A stretch of 64,000 bases of DNA from Rossellomorea aquimaris (GCF_008180865.1 NZ_VTEX01000004.1:124001-188000); one strand, 5' to 3'. Positions 45,883-54,988 are shown, counted from the stretch's first letter. Numbers and translations: made by a program. The notes: generated by a model not told the origin, from the sequence alone.

Positions 45883-46269
45883 TTAAGATTGACTCACCTT
45901 TGAAAGAACACCATTGATAAACTTGCTTGATTGATCATCTCCAAAGATCTTTGCAATTTCAACTGCTTCGTTAATGACTACTTTATTCGGAACATCTTCC
46001 ACAAACAGTAGTTCATACACTCCTAAACGCAAAATGTTACGATCTACTTTTGCCAGACGGTCAAATGACCATTTCTCAAGGTTTTCACGAATGTGCCCAT
46101 CGATACGTTCCTGATTCTCGATAAACCCGAGAACAAGCTGTTGAAGATACGCATCCATCTTCTCCTCTTCCTCCAGCACATTGGTTAACGCAACATCCGG
46201 CTCAATCCCACTCATATCTATTTGAAATAACGCTTGTAAGGCCTTTTCACGAGCAACTCTTCTCTTCAT
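45883..46269 (-). CDS. nusB: transcription antitermination protein NusB
   Basis: A 128-residue all-helical protein that pairs with NusE to bind boxA in rRNA leaders. Family features: R-R-V-A-R-E-K-A-L-Q-A-L-F-Q-I-D at the N terminus, the R-N-I-L-R-L-G-V-Y-E-L-L-F segment and V-V-I-N-E-A-V-E-I-A-K-x-F-G-D. Normal length. Its upstream spacer, unusually long (over 800 bases), contains the hairpin repeat cluster and the 21-bp array. Confidence 0.96.
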   Translation of the reverse strand: MKRRVAREKALQALFQIDMSGIEPDVALTNVLEEEEKMDAYLQQLVLGFIENQERIDGHIRENLEKWSFDRLAKVDRNILRLGVYELLFVEDVPNKVVINEAVEIAKIFGDDQSSKFINGVLSKVSQS

Positions 46270-46370
46270 CTTATATTTACTCCTTTTAATCCATCAATTT
46301 TCATACCTTTGATAATAGCACAAACTAAGGGTAATACGCACGTCTATGTAAAAAAATCAATATTCTGACA

Positions 46371-46780
46371 GAAAGGCGGAGGCGGGTTGGTCAGGCCCGA
46401 CAAGCATTTCTTGAGAATCCCTGAAGGCGTTCTTTGCCTTTGGGGATTCTCAAGAAATGACCTCGAGGGACTACCCGCCGGAGCTGGACAACCGAAAAGC
46501 GGAGGGGCTTTGTCCAGAGGCGACAAGCATAAGACGAACCTGCCGGAAAGGCGTTCTTTGCCTTTTTGGCAGGTTTGCCTTATGACCTCGAGCCTCTAAG
46601 CCCCGGAGCTGGACAACCGAAAAGCGGAGGGGCTTTGCCCAGAGGCGACAAGCATAAGACGAACCTGCCGGAAAGGCGTTCTTTGCCTTTTTGGCAGGTT
46701 TGACTTATGACCTCGAGCCTCTAAGCCCCGGAGCTGGACAATCAGAAAAGCGGAGGCGGGTTGGTCAGGCCCGACAAGCA
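46371..46780 (+). repeat. cluster of three ~124-bp hairpin repeats plus a truncated fourth
   Basis: Copies at 46371-46492, 46494-46618 and 46619-46743, then a 36-base fragment at 46745-46780 that stops after the ACAAGCA box. Conserved boxes are those of the 11.4 and 38.2 kb copies. Copy 1 has entirely different inner arms (TTTCTTGAGAATCCC/GGGATTCTCAAGAAA, perfect) and outer arms GGCGGGT/ACCCGCC. Copies 2 and 3 share arms close to those of the ahrC copy, with outer GGGGCTT/AAGCCCC and AGAGGC/GCCTCT. No gene is present in 46270-47084. Confidence 0.88.
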
Positions 46781-46928
46781 CTTTAAGAGTGCAACTGAAT
46801 GAAAAATAAGGATTTTGTCTCTATATTCAATCCTATTATTAAATAGGACATGAAAATTGGATCCGATTGTCCGAGCAACTTCTGAAATGGTACTTTTCAG
46901 ATGAATTATATAGCTGCTATACCAGGAT

Positions 46929-47003
46929 ATTATCAACTTTCCACTACTTATTATCGACTTTCATACATATATTATCGACTTCCCGACTTTTATTATCGAC
47001 TTT
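46929..47003 (+). repeat. four copies of a 21-bp-period motif (ATTATCGACTT)
   Basis: ATTATC[GA]ACTT begins at 46929, 46950, 46971 and 46992, exactly 21 bases apart, with variable 9-10-base spacers. It lies between the hairpin cluster and the yqhY terminator. Confidence 0.75.
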
Positions 47004-47047
47004 TACATTACTAAGCAAATGTACATAGCCTTTCGAGAGTTCTTTAC

Positions 47048-47084
47048 AAAAAAAAGAACGGCCCCCTTAAGGACCGTCCTTCTC
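47048..47084 (-). terminator. terminator of the accBC-yqhY operon
   Basis: AAGGACGG pairs with CCGTTCTT (one G-U) on the minus strand, followed by an eight-T run, directly after the yqhY stop. Confidence 0.8.
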
Positions 47085-47495
47085 TTACATTTCGTCTTCA
47101 ATTTCAGCTTCAAATTTCTGATTCTCAAATTGAATGCCTACGATATGAACATTTACTTCATCCGCTTCAAGAGCAGTCATGTTAAGCAGGGCTTGACGAA
47201 TGTTATCCTGGATTTTTTGAGCCACTGTCGGGATGGCTACACCGAATTTCATGATGCAGTATACATCCACGATGATTCCTTCCTCGGCAAGCTCCACTTT
47301 GACACCTTTACCGTGGTTTTTCTTTCCGAGACGCTCGACGACACCTGTTGCGAAGTTACCACGCATTTGTGATACGCCTTCTACTTCTGAAGCAGCGATA
47401 CCTGCAATTACTTCAATCACTTCAGGTGCGATTTCAATCTTCCCAAGGCCGTCTTTACCGTGAGACATTTGTAAAAGGTTTTGATTTTCCGCCAT
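47085..47495 (-). CDS. yqhY: Asp23/Gls24 family protein YqhY
   Basis: About 136 residues from the ATG at 47495, with AGGAGG upstream; an earlier start three codons upstream lacks support. The Asp23 fold is clear (GKIEIAPEVIEVIAGIAASEVEGV, GVKVELAEEGIIVDVYCIMKFG, VHIVGIQF). In B. subtilis it is co-transcribed with accBC and affects acetyl-CoA carboxylase activity. Here it lies 23 bases after accC, consistent with that link. Confidence 0.92.
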   Translation of the reverse strand: MAENQNLLQMSHGKDGLGKIEIAPEVIEVIAGIAASEVEGVSQMRGNFATGVVERLGKKNHGKGVKVELAEEGIIVDVYCIMKFGVAIPTVAQKIQDNIRQALLNMTALEADEVNVHIVGIQFENQKFEAEIEDEM

Positions 47496-47518
47496 GTAAG
47501 GCACCTCCTGAATTCACA

Positions 47519-48871
47519 CTAGGATTTCATTACTTCGTATTTCTCCAAGAACTTCGTATTAAATTCTCCACCAACAAAGGTTTCATGATCTAATAGTTTC
47601 AAATGGAACGGAATGGTTGTGTGTATACCCTCAACCACAAATTCACTCAAGGCACGTTTCATTCTTGAGATCGCTTCTTCACGAGTCGCTCCATAGGTGA
47701 TCACTTTGGCAATCATACTATCGTAGTATGGAGGGATCATATAACCAGGATATGCGGCAGAATCGATTCTTACGCCAATGCCGCCTGGTGGAAGATACAT
47801 TTCTATCCGTCCTGCTGACGGCATGAAATTCTTCTCAGGATTCTCTGCATTAATACGACACTCAATTGCCCAACCAGTGAACGTTACTTCTTCCTGTGTA
47901 AGGGAAAGCTTTTCTCCTGATGCCACGAGAATTTGTTCTTTAATCAAATCGACTCCTGTTACCTGTTCCGTTACAGGATGCTCTACTTGAATACGGGTAT
48001 TCATTTCCATAAAGTAGAAGGATTGATTAACATAGTCATATATAAATTCTACCGTGCCGGCACCAATATAATCAACCGCTTTGGCTGCTTTTACTGCTGC
48101 TTCCCCCATTTTAACACGAATTTCTTCTGTTAAAGCTGGAGATGGCGTTTCTTCGATCAATTTTTGAAGGCGGCGCTGAATCGTACAGTCACGTTCCCCA
48201 AGATGGATCACGTTCCCGAAATTATCAGCCAGCACCTGGATTTCCACATGCCTGAAGTCCTCGATGAACTTTTCAATGTAAACACCAGGGTTACCGAATG
48301 CAGTCATGGCTTCTTGCTGAGTGATCGTTACTCCTTTAACAAGCTCTTCCTGGCTTTTCGCTACACGGATCCCTTTTCCTCCACCACCTGCAGTGGCTTT
48401 GATGATGACAGGATAACCCATGGATTCTGCAAGCTGAACCGCATCTTCTGCGTCCTTCACAATACCCTTTGAACCCGGTACAATCGGAACGCCTGCTTCT
48501 CTCATGGTTTCACGAGCCACGTCCTTTGTACCCATCTTCGAAATCGCTTCTGGTGAAGGTCCTATGAAGATGATGTTGCAATCGCGGCACAGGTCTGCAA
48601 AGTCAGAGTTCTCGGCTAAAAATCCGTAACCCGGGTGAATGGCATCACAATCTGTCAGTTTTGCCACGCTAATGATGTTTGTGAAATTCAGGTAGCTGTC
48701 TTTCGATGCAGTCGGTCCGATGCAATAAGCTTCATCCGCTAATTGAACATGGAGTGCTTCTTTATCTGCTTCCGAATAAACGGCTACACTTTCGATGCCT
48801 AAATCTCGGCATGCACGAATAATACGTACCGCAATTTCTCCTCGATTGGCGATTAATACCTTTTTTATCAT
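47519..48871 (-). CDS. accC: acetyl-CoA carboxylase, biotin carboxylase subunit
   Basis: A 450-residue ATP-grasp enzyme that carboxylates the biotin of AccB with ATP and bicarbonate, the first half of malonyl-CoA synthesis. Motifs: [18 protein letters not shown] at the N terminus, the glycine-rich ATP loop [13 protein letters not shown] (~160), [30 protein letters not shown] and the metal site E-F-I-Y-D ... [12 protein letters not shown]. Normal length; 15 bases after accB. Confidence 0.97.
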   Translation of the reverse strand: MIKKVLIANRGEIAVRIIRACRDLGIESVAVYSEADKEALHVQLADEAYCIGPTASKDSYLNFTNIISVAKLTDCDAIHPGYGFLAENSDFADLCRDCNIIFIGPSPEAISKMGTKDVARETMREAGVPIVPGSKGIVKDAEDAVQLAESMGYPVIIKATAGGGGKGIRVAKSQEELVKGVTITQQEAMTAFGNPGVYIEKFIEDFRHVEIQVLADNFGNVIHLGERDCTIQRRLQKLIEETPSPALTEEIRVKMGEAAVKAAKAVDYIGAGTVEFIYDYVNQSFYFMEMNTRIQVEHPVTEQVTGVDLIKEQILVASGEKLSLTQEEVTFTGWAIECRINAENPEKNFMPSAGRIEMYLPPGGIGVRIDSAAYPGYMIPPYYDSMIAKVITYGATREEAISRMKRALSEFVVEGIHTTIPFHLKLLDHETFVGGEFNTKFLEKYEVMKS

Positions 48872-48886
48872 ATCTATTTTCGCTCC

Positions 48887-49408
48887 TTATTCAGGTTTGA
48901 CCAAGAATAACGGCTGTCCATATTCAACCAATTGACCGTCTTTTACTAAGATTTCTGTAATTTCACCTTTTACTTCCGCTTCAATCTCATTAAATAATTT
49001 CATCGCTTCTACGATACATACGACAGAGCTTTCATCGACTTTATCTCCAACCTTCACATATGGACCTGATTCCGGGGAAGAAGATTGATAGAACGTCCCT
49101 ACCATAGGAGACGTGATTTTATGTAAGTTTGAATCGTCTGCTTTTGCTTGTGGAGCTTCTTTTTCTTCTGTATTTACAGAAGGAGCTGCTTCCTGCACTG
49201 GCGCTGGAGCCTGCTGTACTGCTTGAGCTGCAGGTTTTACTTCCTCTACTGCCTGAACGACTTGTGGTTGCCCGGAAACTGTTACACCATTATTCTTTTT
49301 AAGTTTAATTTTCGAACCATCATGCTCGTATGTAAACTCATCAACACTAGAATGATCTACGAGTTTGATTATTTCACGAATTTCTTGAATTTTTAACACG
49401 GTTGACAC
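48887..49408 (-). CDS. accB: acetyl-CoA carboxylase biotin carrier protein
   Basis: A 173-residue biotin carrier. N-terminal domain (~1-50), an Ala/Pro/Val/Gln linker (~50-90) and the C-terminal biotinyl domain (~95-173) with the biotinylation motif E-A-M-K-L (lysine near residue 139). First gene of the accB-accC-yqhY unit, with a sigma-A-type promoter and dyad upstream. Confidence 0.96.
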   Translation of the reverse strand: MSTVLKIQEIREIIKLVDHSSVDEFTYEHDGSKIKLKKNNGVTVSGQPQVVQAVEEVKPAAQAVQQAPAPVQEAAPSVNTEEKEAPQAKADDSNLHKITSPMVGTFYQSSSPESGPYVKVGDKVDESSVVCIVEAMKLFNEIEAEVKGEITEILVKDGQLVEYGQPLFLVKPE

Positions 49409-49446
49409 CCCTCTTATAGTTTAAAAAATTATGACTAGCTACTAAT

Positions 49447-49476
49447 ATCATACGATAATACCTCGTATAAATTCAA
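49447..49476 (-). promoter_or_regulatory. accB promoter with an inverted repeat in the spacer
   Basis: Minus strand TTGAAT (49471-49476), 18-base spacer, TATGAT (49447-49452). ATACGA/TCGTAT (49450-49455 and 49463-49468) form a dyad overlapping the -10 and spacer and could be an operator. Confidence 0.5.
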
Positions 49477-49622
49477 TATGCGATTCCTACCAATCTGTAA
49501 AGCGCATACAACCCTATTCTCTATTCTAGACCTTTTTAGAAAAAAAATAAAATAATAGAAGAATTTTTTTGATATCTGTTGATTCGTTTATATGGGTGCA
49601 AGTCATTGCACTTCTTTTTTAA

Positions 49623-49662
49623 ACAAAAAAATAGCCACCTGAAGGTTCCCCTTCGGCGGCAT
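49623..49662 (-). terminator. terminator of the spoIIIA operon
   Basis: GAAGG-GGAA-CCTTC with flanking GCC/GGC pairs on the minus strand, followed by a T-run, just after the spoIIIAH stop. Confidence 0.75.
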
Positions 49663-49676
49663 TCGTGTTTTACACA

Positions 49677-50225
49677 TTAATTTGTTGGCTGGAATTCTAC
49701 TGCTACCGGTTTCATCTGCCCAACTTCACTCATCACGAGGCGGATGATTTCATTCGCATCGGCTGTTGAGTGCTCCTTGTCGGATTTCACTGTAATACGG
49801 ATATTCTCACCGTTAGCTCTGACCAACGCATCCTCATAACCCATTGTTTTAATCATTGTTTCCAATACTGATTCTGTCATGGCCAACTCTCTTAAGTTCT
49901 CCATCTCCTCATAGGCAGCGCTTTTTTCCTCTGCTGATACATCGGCGTTCGCTACTTTCGCTTCCAGTTCTTCGCGAAGCTGTTCGCGTTGATCCAACAC
50001 TTCAATTCTTAAAGCTTCGAACATTTCATTTCCAGCTGCGTCTGTTACGACTTCCATGTCAGACATGGTTTCCTTCCCATCTTCTTTCGCTTGCTCCTTT
50101 CCGTCCTTTTCCTCATATGCCATATCTGTCACTTGCTGTGTTGGAGAAGTAATGTAATAAACTGAAAGCACGATCACAAGACTCAACATCGTTAATAACC
50201 AAACTGTTTGTTTTTTAAGTAACAT
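49677..50225 (-). CDS. spoIIIAH: stage III sporulation protein AH
   Basis: A 182-residue mother-cell protein, shorter than the 218 of B. subtilis mainly in the linker. One N-terminal transmembrane helix (~8-25), an acidic linker, and the C-terminal YscJ/ring-building domain (~95-180). It binds forespore SpoIIQ across the septum and forms the ring of the feeding channel. Last gene of the operon. Confidence 0.9.
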   Translation of the reverse strand: MLLKKQTVWLLTMLSLVIVLSVYYITSPTQQVTDMAYEEKDGKEQAKEDGKETMSDMEVVTDAAGNEMFEALRIEVLDQREQLREELEAKVANADVSAEEKSAAYEEMENLRELAMTESVLETMIKTMGYEDALVRANGENIRITVKSDKEHSTADANEIIRLVMSEVGQMKPVAVEFQPTN

Positions 50226-50239
50226 CTATCATTTCCCCC

Positions 50240-50893
50240 TTATTTTTTGGGCAGAACCGAAACCCTGTGACTTGGTACGTCTAATCCACGGGTAACAGCT
50301 TCTATGATCCATTTTTTGATTTGTATATTATCGGCCCCTTTTGCTACAACAAGGACACCGCTGACTTTAGGTTTTTTAGTTTCTTTCACAATGGGAACTT
50401 CTTTTTCTCCATCCCTGACGATGACCATTTCTTCCTCTTGTGATTTATCTTCTATCGATCGTTTTCCACCTTGCTTATCTTCTTCAGAGGTTGTTTGTGA
50501 CTGTGTGGATTCATTCTTTTCATACACTTTTGACTCTGTTGCCTCTACATTGACAACAACATGCACTTCACTCACCCCGACAATCTGATCCAGGGCTTCT
50601 TTCAGTTGGTTTTCGTATTGATCTTCGTACCCTCTCATGGAGCCATCCGATTCCTTATGGCTTGAGCCGAATGTTGCGACCTCTTCAGGAGCTTCTTGGT
50701 CTACTGAATTAGATACTTCCATGCTGCTATCCCCGCTCCAAAGATTACTGATCAGCATAAAGGCGACACCTATCAATAGCACAATGAGAAAGTATTGAAA
50801 CTTATACCCTTTTTTTTCCTTTGGCGGTGAATTCGCATTCTCCTTTGACAGCCATTCCTTCAATACGTTAAGCGGACCTTTATTAAAGTTCAT
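50240..50893 (-). CDS. spoIIIAG: stage III sporulation protein AG
   Basis: About 217 residues from the ATG at 50893, which follows GGGGA and overlaps the spoIIIAF stop by 11 bases. One transmembrane helix (~28-47), a polar linker and the ring-building domain (Y-E-N-Q-L-K-E-A-L-D-Q-I-V-G-V-S-E-V-H-V-V-V-N-V), ending in V-L-P-K-K. It oligomerises into a large ring in the mother-cell side of the SpoIIIA-SpoIIQ channel. Confidence 0.9.
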   Translation of the reverse strand: MNFNKGPLNVLKEWLSKENANSPPKEKKGYKFQYFLIVLLIGVAFMLISNLWSGDSSMEVSNSVDQEAPEEVATFGSSHKESDGSMRGYEDQYENQLKEALDQIVGVSEVHVVVNVEATESKVYEKNESTQSQTTSEEDKQGGKRSIEDKSQEEEMVIVRDGEKEVPIVKETKKPKVSGVLVVAKGADNIQIKKWIIEAVTRGLDVPSHRVSVLPKK

Positions 50894-51506
50894 CTGCTTC
50901 CCCAGTCCCCCCTTCAACTGTAATGATTATTTTGTCTGGTGTAAGATTCCATTGCTCGGCAAGTAAGGAGGCCATTTGGGACGTACTTTCTTCAGGCGTT
51001 TTCTTTCTCGGCTCAGCTCCCGTATCGATCTCCACGTTTTGAACAGTTTCAATCGTAGTGTTTTCCTGTTTTTCTTTAACTACCACTGTCACTTCTGTGA
51101 TACTATCCGGGACATTCTCCAAATCATCTGCTTTAACTTCAACCCTTTCAATGACCTTACCGTGTTCATCCATCATCTCCTTTTCAGCTTGTTGTTTCAT
51201 TTGGACAGCCATCTGTTCTAAAATATATGCACGTTGTGAGGCTTGTATTTCTTTTTTCTTCATTTCTATTAAATTTTCTACTGAATTATTCTGAGAATCT
51301 CCATTTATATCAATTGACTCCATCACCGTATCAAAGTCGGTGGCCATTAATTTAAACAAAGGTGTAAGGATAATGGTGATCAACAATAAGCCAGTCACGA
51401 TTTTCGCATATTTTTGCATGTTGGAACTGGGAAGAAGCATGTCAATGACGGTGGCTAAGAGAACAAAGATTATAATATTTGTAATCCAATCGGTGAGAAA
51501 TGACAT
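50883..51506 (-). CDS. spoIIIAF: stage III sporulation protein AF
   Basis: A 207-residue protein with two N-terminal transmembrane helices (~6-25 and ~35-52) and a soluble ring-building-like domain (~80-205) with the V-E-R-V-E-V-K and I-I-I-T-V-E segments. Part of the engulfment-stage channel. Confidence 0.9.
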   Translation of the reverse strand: MSFLTDWITNIIIFVLLATVIDMLLPSSNMQKYAKIVTGLLLITIILTPLFKLMATDFDTVMESIDINGDSQNNSVENLIEMKKKEIQASQRAYILEQMAVQMKQQAEKEMMDEHGKVIERVEVKADDLENVPDSITEVTVVVKEKQENTTIETVQNVEIDTGAEPRKKTPEESTSQMASLLAEQWNLTPDKIIITVEGGTGEADEL

Positions 51507-51524
51507 GACGGTACTCCTTCCTCT

Positions 51525-52724
51525 TTATCGCATCATCATCGTGATATTTCCTGCCGCAATGATGACGGTAAGACTCAAAAAGAACATAAAGGACACAATG
51601 GCAAGGGCCGCAAAGACATAAATCACACTTTTGGCAATGATATCGAGACATTCGATCACGGGTCCGCCCCCGAGTGGTTGCAGGAGAGCCGCTGCTAATT
51701 TATAAATAAACGCAATCATGAGGATCTTGATTGCGGGAAAAGCTGCAATGATCAGAACAATGGCCACACCAGCGATTCCCACCGTGTTCTTTAAAAGAAC
51801 GGAAGCGCTGATCACTGTATCCGTCGCATCCGTGAACATCCTTCCGATCACAGGGACAAAATTTCCTGTAACAAATTTCGCTGTTCGAATCGTAATCCCA
51901 TCTGTCACCGCTGCCGTGGCTCCCTGCACGGATATAACACCAAGGAAAACGGTCATAAAGGCTCCTAATAACCCGATGCTCCATGTTCGCAATAACTTGG
52001 CCAGCTGCGTCACTTTATAATGAGTGGAAAGTGTACTTACAATACTTAATAACGCCGCCAGAAATAACAGGGGCAGCACGACATTTTGGATCAACAAACC
52101 GCTTGTGTTCATTAAAAAGATAATCACAGGATGAAAAAATGCTGCGGATACAACTCCCCCGGAAGCTGCAATAAGGGCTAACATCAGGGGTATGAGGGCA
52201 ATGATGAAGTGGATCATGGTGGAGATGGCATCCCTGGTGTAATCAATCGCCACGTGAAAACTATTAAGGGCGATGATGATCAGGACCATGAACACAATGC
52301 TGTATGCAACCTTGCTGACACTCCCTCCTTCAAATGCATTCTGCAGGGATTGAAGGAACATACTGAAAATCGTTAGCATAATCAGTGTTCCTAATAGCTT
52401 CCCATTCATCACAAGCTCCTGGAAGGCGAACTTGAAGATTCCACTAAACCATGCCTTAAAAGAAAACTCTTTTTCCCCTTTGATAAAATCAACCAAACTC
52501 CCCTTTTGGCTTTCGGGAAGATAGCCACCGTATTGATCCACGATACTGTTCCAGAATCCTTTTAACTCTTCAATTCCTAATTGATCTAACTGCTGATTGA
52601 TCATCTGCTGTTGAATCGTCGAATCGGGCGGACTCTGTTCCTCCCCTTCTTCAGCTTGTCCACTGGAGGCTCCTACGAAAAAAATCACGAGTGCTATGAC
52701 GAGTATTCGATATATTTGCAACAA
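51525..52724 (-). CDS. spoIIIAE: stage III sporulation protein AE
   Basis: A 399-residue polytopic membrane protein with a signal-like N terminus (~5-24), a soluble segment (~30-95) and about eight hydrophobic spans. It is the multi-span component of the SpoIIIA complex, probably forming the inner-membrane pore with SpoIIIAD/AC. Length matches the family. Confidence 0.92.
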   Translation of the reverse strand: MLQIYRILVIALVIFFVGASSGQAEEGEEQSPPDSTIQQQMINQQLDQLGIEELKGFWNSIVDQYGGYLPESQKGSLVDFIKGEKEFSFKAWFSGIFKFAFQELVMNGKLLGTLIMLTIFSMFLQSLQNAFEGGSVSKVAYSIVFMVLIIIALNSFHVAIDYTRDAISTMIHFIIALIPLMLALIAASGGVVSAAFFHPVIIFLMNTSGLLIQNVVLPLLFLAALLSIVSTLSTHYKVTQLAKLLRTWSIGLLGAFMTVFLGVISVQGATAAVTDGITIRTAKFVTGNFVPVIGRMFTDATDTVISASVLLKNTVGIAGVAIVLIIAAFPAIKILMIAFIYKLAAALLQPLGGGPVIECLDIIAKSVIYVFAALAIVSFMFFLSLTVIIAAGNITMMMR

Positions 52725-52749
52725 TTTTTTCCACCTCTTAACGTTTCGC

Positions 52750-53142
52750 TTATCCAGTTGGGATCATGTTGATAATCGTTTCGATAATCACTGTCAGAAT
52801 AGGTACCGCCATTGCTAAAATCAAGATTTTACCTGCAAGCTCCACTTTCGCCGCAAGAGCGCCTTGTCCGGCATCCTTTGTAATGTGAGAAGCGAATTCC
52901 GCTATGTAGGCGATGCCGATAATTTTGAGAATGGTTTCTACATACACCATATTCACATTTGCATTCGCAGCAAGCTTCTCGATCATATGAATGATGGAGT
53001 AAATTTGATCGATCAGAAATAAAAAGATCGAACAACCTACAAACACAATAAGCAAAAAAGCAAAATTCGGTTTCTGCTCTTTCACAATCAAAGCCAGAAA
53101 GGTCGCAACCAGTGCTATGCCAACAATTTGAATGATTTCAAT
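52750..53142 (-). CDS. spoIIIAD: stage III sporulation protein AD (probable ATT start)
   Basis: About 130 residues, three or four transmembrane segments; typical middle V-Y-V-E-T-I-L-K-I-I-G-I-A-Y-I-A-E-F and end. The next usable canonical codon (a TTG at 53091) would remove the first transmembrane helix and has no ribosome-binding site. The reading frame upstream continues with residues that match the family N terminus (I-I-Q-I-V-G-I-A-L-V-A-T-F-L), and GAGGGGG lies exactly 8 bases before an ATT at 53142, with no ATG, GTG or TTG in between. I therefore assign ATT as start, as in infC-type initiation. Confidence 0.75.
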   Translation of the reverse strand: MEIIQIVGIALVATFLALIVKEQKPNFAFLLIVFVGCSIFLFLIDQIYSIIHMIEKLAANANVNMVYVETILKIIGIAYIAEFASHITKDAGQGALAAKVELAGKILILAMAVPILTVIIETIINMIPTG

Positions 53143-53156
53143 CGCGGACGCCCCCT

Positions 53157-53363
53157 CTAACCTTGATATAAGAAGACCGATTTAATCTTCTGGAACAGAT
53201 CATCGACAATCGAGGCCACCATGAACAGGATATAGATGAACCCAAACAATGTAACCCACTGTGCATATTCTTTCTTCCCGACCTGATCTAAAATCGTATG
53301 CAAAAAGGCCACTACTATCCCCACCCCTGCGATTTTGAAAATAATATCCACATCAATTCCCAT
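53157..53363 (-). CDS. spoIIIAC: stage III sporulation protein AC
   Basis: A 68-residue protein with two transmembrane helices, nearly identical in pattern to its Bacillus counterpart (I-F-K-I-A-G-V-G-I-V-V-A-F-L-H-T-I-L-D-Q and the Q-W-V-T-L-F-G-F-I-Y segment). The ATG at 53363 gives the family length; the longer frame upstream is not supported. Its stop codon overlaps the ribosome-binding site of spoIIIAD. Confidence 0.93.
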   Translation of the reverse strand: MGIDVDIIFKIAGVGIVVAFLHTILDQVGKKEYAQWVTLFGFIYILFMVASIVDDLFQKIKSVFLYQG

Positions 53364-53441
53364 ATTCATTTCCCTCCCGGTTTCTAAAAGCTGTTCTCGC
53401 AAGCGATTGGCATGTTTAAAAGTATTGACCTTTATGCATCG

Positions 53442-53957
53442 TTAAAGTAATAGGATGATCAATAATAAACCTGACAAAAAACCCAAGCTCTTCGTCATCT
53501 TTTCATATTTTCTCTGCTTTTCTATCGCCTCTGATTCTTCTCTTTCGAGATGTTTTAACGCTAACTGTATATGTTTCTGCTGGGTCATCATGTCATGTTT
53601 GCCCAGGTTTTCTCCAAATTGTTTCAGGATCTCGTACTCACCTGTTTTAAAAGCCGTTAATTTCCATATATCATTCAGGCTTTCTTCCCACGCTTTCTTC
53701 ACTGAAATCTCCTGCTCCGTTATTTTTTTTGAAAACGTTTCAAAGAACCATGAAACAGGTTTTTGCAGCTGCTTGGAAATCTTTCTGGTCGCTTCATGCA
53801 ATGGGGTATGACTGTAGGTGATTTCTGCTTCCAATGACTGGAGGGCCACCTTCAACAACCGAAGCTGCCGCGGTCTTTCGGTTAAATATTTAGACGCTTC
53901 GAAACCAGCCCAGGAAGTAGAAAGCAGGATGAAAACAGCACCGATTAGTTTAATCAT
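53442..53957 (-). CDS. spoIIIAB: stage III sporulation protein AB
   Basis: A 171-residue protein with an N-terminal and a C-terminal transmembrane helix (~1-17 and ~152-170) and a helical middle, resembling type II/IV secretion GspF-like proteins. It begins immediately after the spoIIIAA stop (TAA-ATG), so translation is coupled. Confidence 0.92.
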   Translation of the reverse strand: MIKLIGAVFILLSTSWAGFEASKYLTERPRQLRLLKVALQSLEAEITYSHTPLHEATRKISKQLQKPVSWFFETFSKKITEQEISVKKAWEESLNDIWKLTAFKTGEYEILKQFGENLGKHDMMTQQKHIQLALKHLEREESEAIEKQRKYEKMTKSLGFLSGLLLIILLL

Positions 53958-54881
53958 TTATGTCACACTCACTTTTTTCAGAAGAGATTGACCGTGTTCA
54001 TTCCACACTTCATGAACCTTACCAGGCTCATCCCCTCTCCTTAGTTCAACAAAACGCTCAATAGTTTGGAGACTCACAATGTCCTTGATAACTGGTCTTT
54101 TCGCAACTTCACCAAATGTAGATCCATGAGTCGTCATCACAAGGGTAATACCGGCATTGACGGCTTCCTGGATAGCTTGACCATCTTCCACACGGCCAAT
54201 CTCATCCACAATCAGGACGTCGGGACTCATCGAGCGGATCAGCATCATCATCCCTTCAGCCTTCGGACATGCATCCAGCACGTCCACTCTCGGTCCAAAC
54301 ATAAGTTGAGGAATTCCGTTTACACAGCCGGCAATTTCAGACCTTTCATCGACAATCCCTACTTTGAAAGGGGGGATATTTTTTTCAGGGATGCCCGTCG
54401 AAATCATGCGTGCAAGATCTCTTAGCAATGTCGTCTTACCTGTCTGAGGCGAGCCGATAATCATCGTATGCTTCCAGCCACTCGCATAAACATATGGAAA
54501 AATTGATTGAGCTATGCCAAGCTTTTGTCTCGCAATCCTGATGTTAAAGGAAGACAGATTCCGAATTCCTTTCACCACACCGCCCTCTAGAATGACTTTT
54601 CCAGCAAGACCGACCCGATGTCCGCCTTCAATCGTGATATATCCTCTCTTCAGTTCTTCTTCCAATGTATAAAATGAATGACGGGATAGTTTGTTAATGA
54701 GCTGTTCGCTATCTTCCTCGGTAACGGTATAAGAGAGAAAATATGGCTTCCCCCTGGCCGTGACCTCCAACACACGGTTGGTACGAACCCTAATTTCTTC
54801 AATTCGGTCAATAAGATCTTGTGGAAGGGTCAGGACTTTGTCAGAAATAGTGCTGGGTAGTAAGGCTAGAACTTCTTGCAT
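53958..54881 (-). CDS. spoIIIAA: stage III sporulation protein AA (secretion-type ATPase)
   Basis: A 307-residue ATPase related to type II/IV secretion ATPases, thought to power the SpoIIIA-SpoIIQ channel. Walker A I-I-G-S-P-Q-T-G-K-T-T-L-L-R-D (~148-162), Walker B V-L-I-V-D-E-I-G-R (~222-230). The ATG at 54881 has AGGAGG 7 bases upstream and gives the family length; the extra 91 upstream codons of the open frame include repeat and promoter DNA and are not coding. Confidence 0.95.
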   Translation of the reverse strand: MQEVLALLPSTISDKVLTLPQDLIDRIEEIRVRTNRVLEVTARGKPYFLSYTVTEEDSEQLINKLSRHSFYTLEEELKRGYITIEGGHRVGLAGKVILEGGVVKGIRNLSSFNIRIARQKLGIAQSIFPYVYASGWKHTMIIGSPQTGKTTLLRDLARMISTGIPEKNIPPFKVGIVDERSEIAGCVNGIPQLMFGPRVDVLDACPKAEGMMMLIRSMSPDVLIVDEIGRVEDGQAIQEAVNAGITLVMTTHGSTFGEVAKRPVIKDIVSLQTIERFVELRRGDEPGKVHEVWNEHGQSLLKKVSVT

Positions 54882-54959
54882 ATAGGTACCTCCTAATCTT
54901 GTTCCACTTCGGATGGTATGAAGACATAACGAACCTTCGTACATGCTTCCCGATAATAC

Positions 54960-54988
54960 AATGTATTCTAGTGGATTGAGATTATGAC
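54960..54988 (-). promoter_or_regulatory. candidate sigma-E promoter of the spoIIIA operon
   Basis: On the minus strand GTCATAAT (54981-54988), 13 bases, AATACATT (54960-54967), one mismatch from the CATACAnT -10 consensus. The operon is known to be sigma-E dependent. Confidence 0.5.

Noticed and set aside
46371..46780. A CRISPR array
   Set aside because: The units are ~124 bp, contiguous and palindromic, with no unique spacers and no cas genes.
46344..46936. Reading frames rich in P, G and C in the nusB-yqhY spacer
   Set aside because: They are translations of the hairpin repeats; the same peptides appear wherever the repeat occurs.
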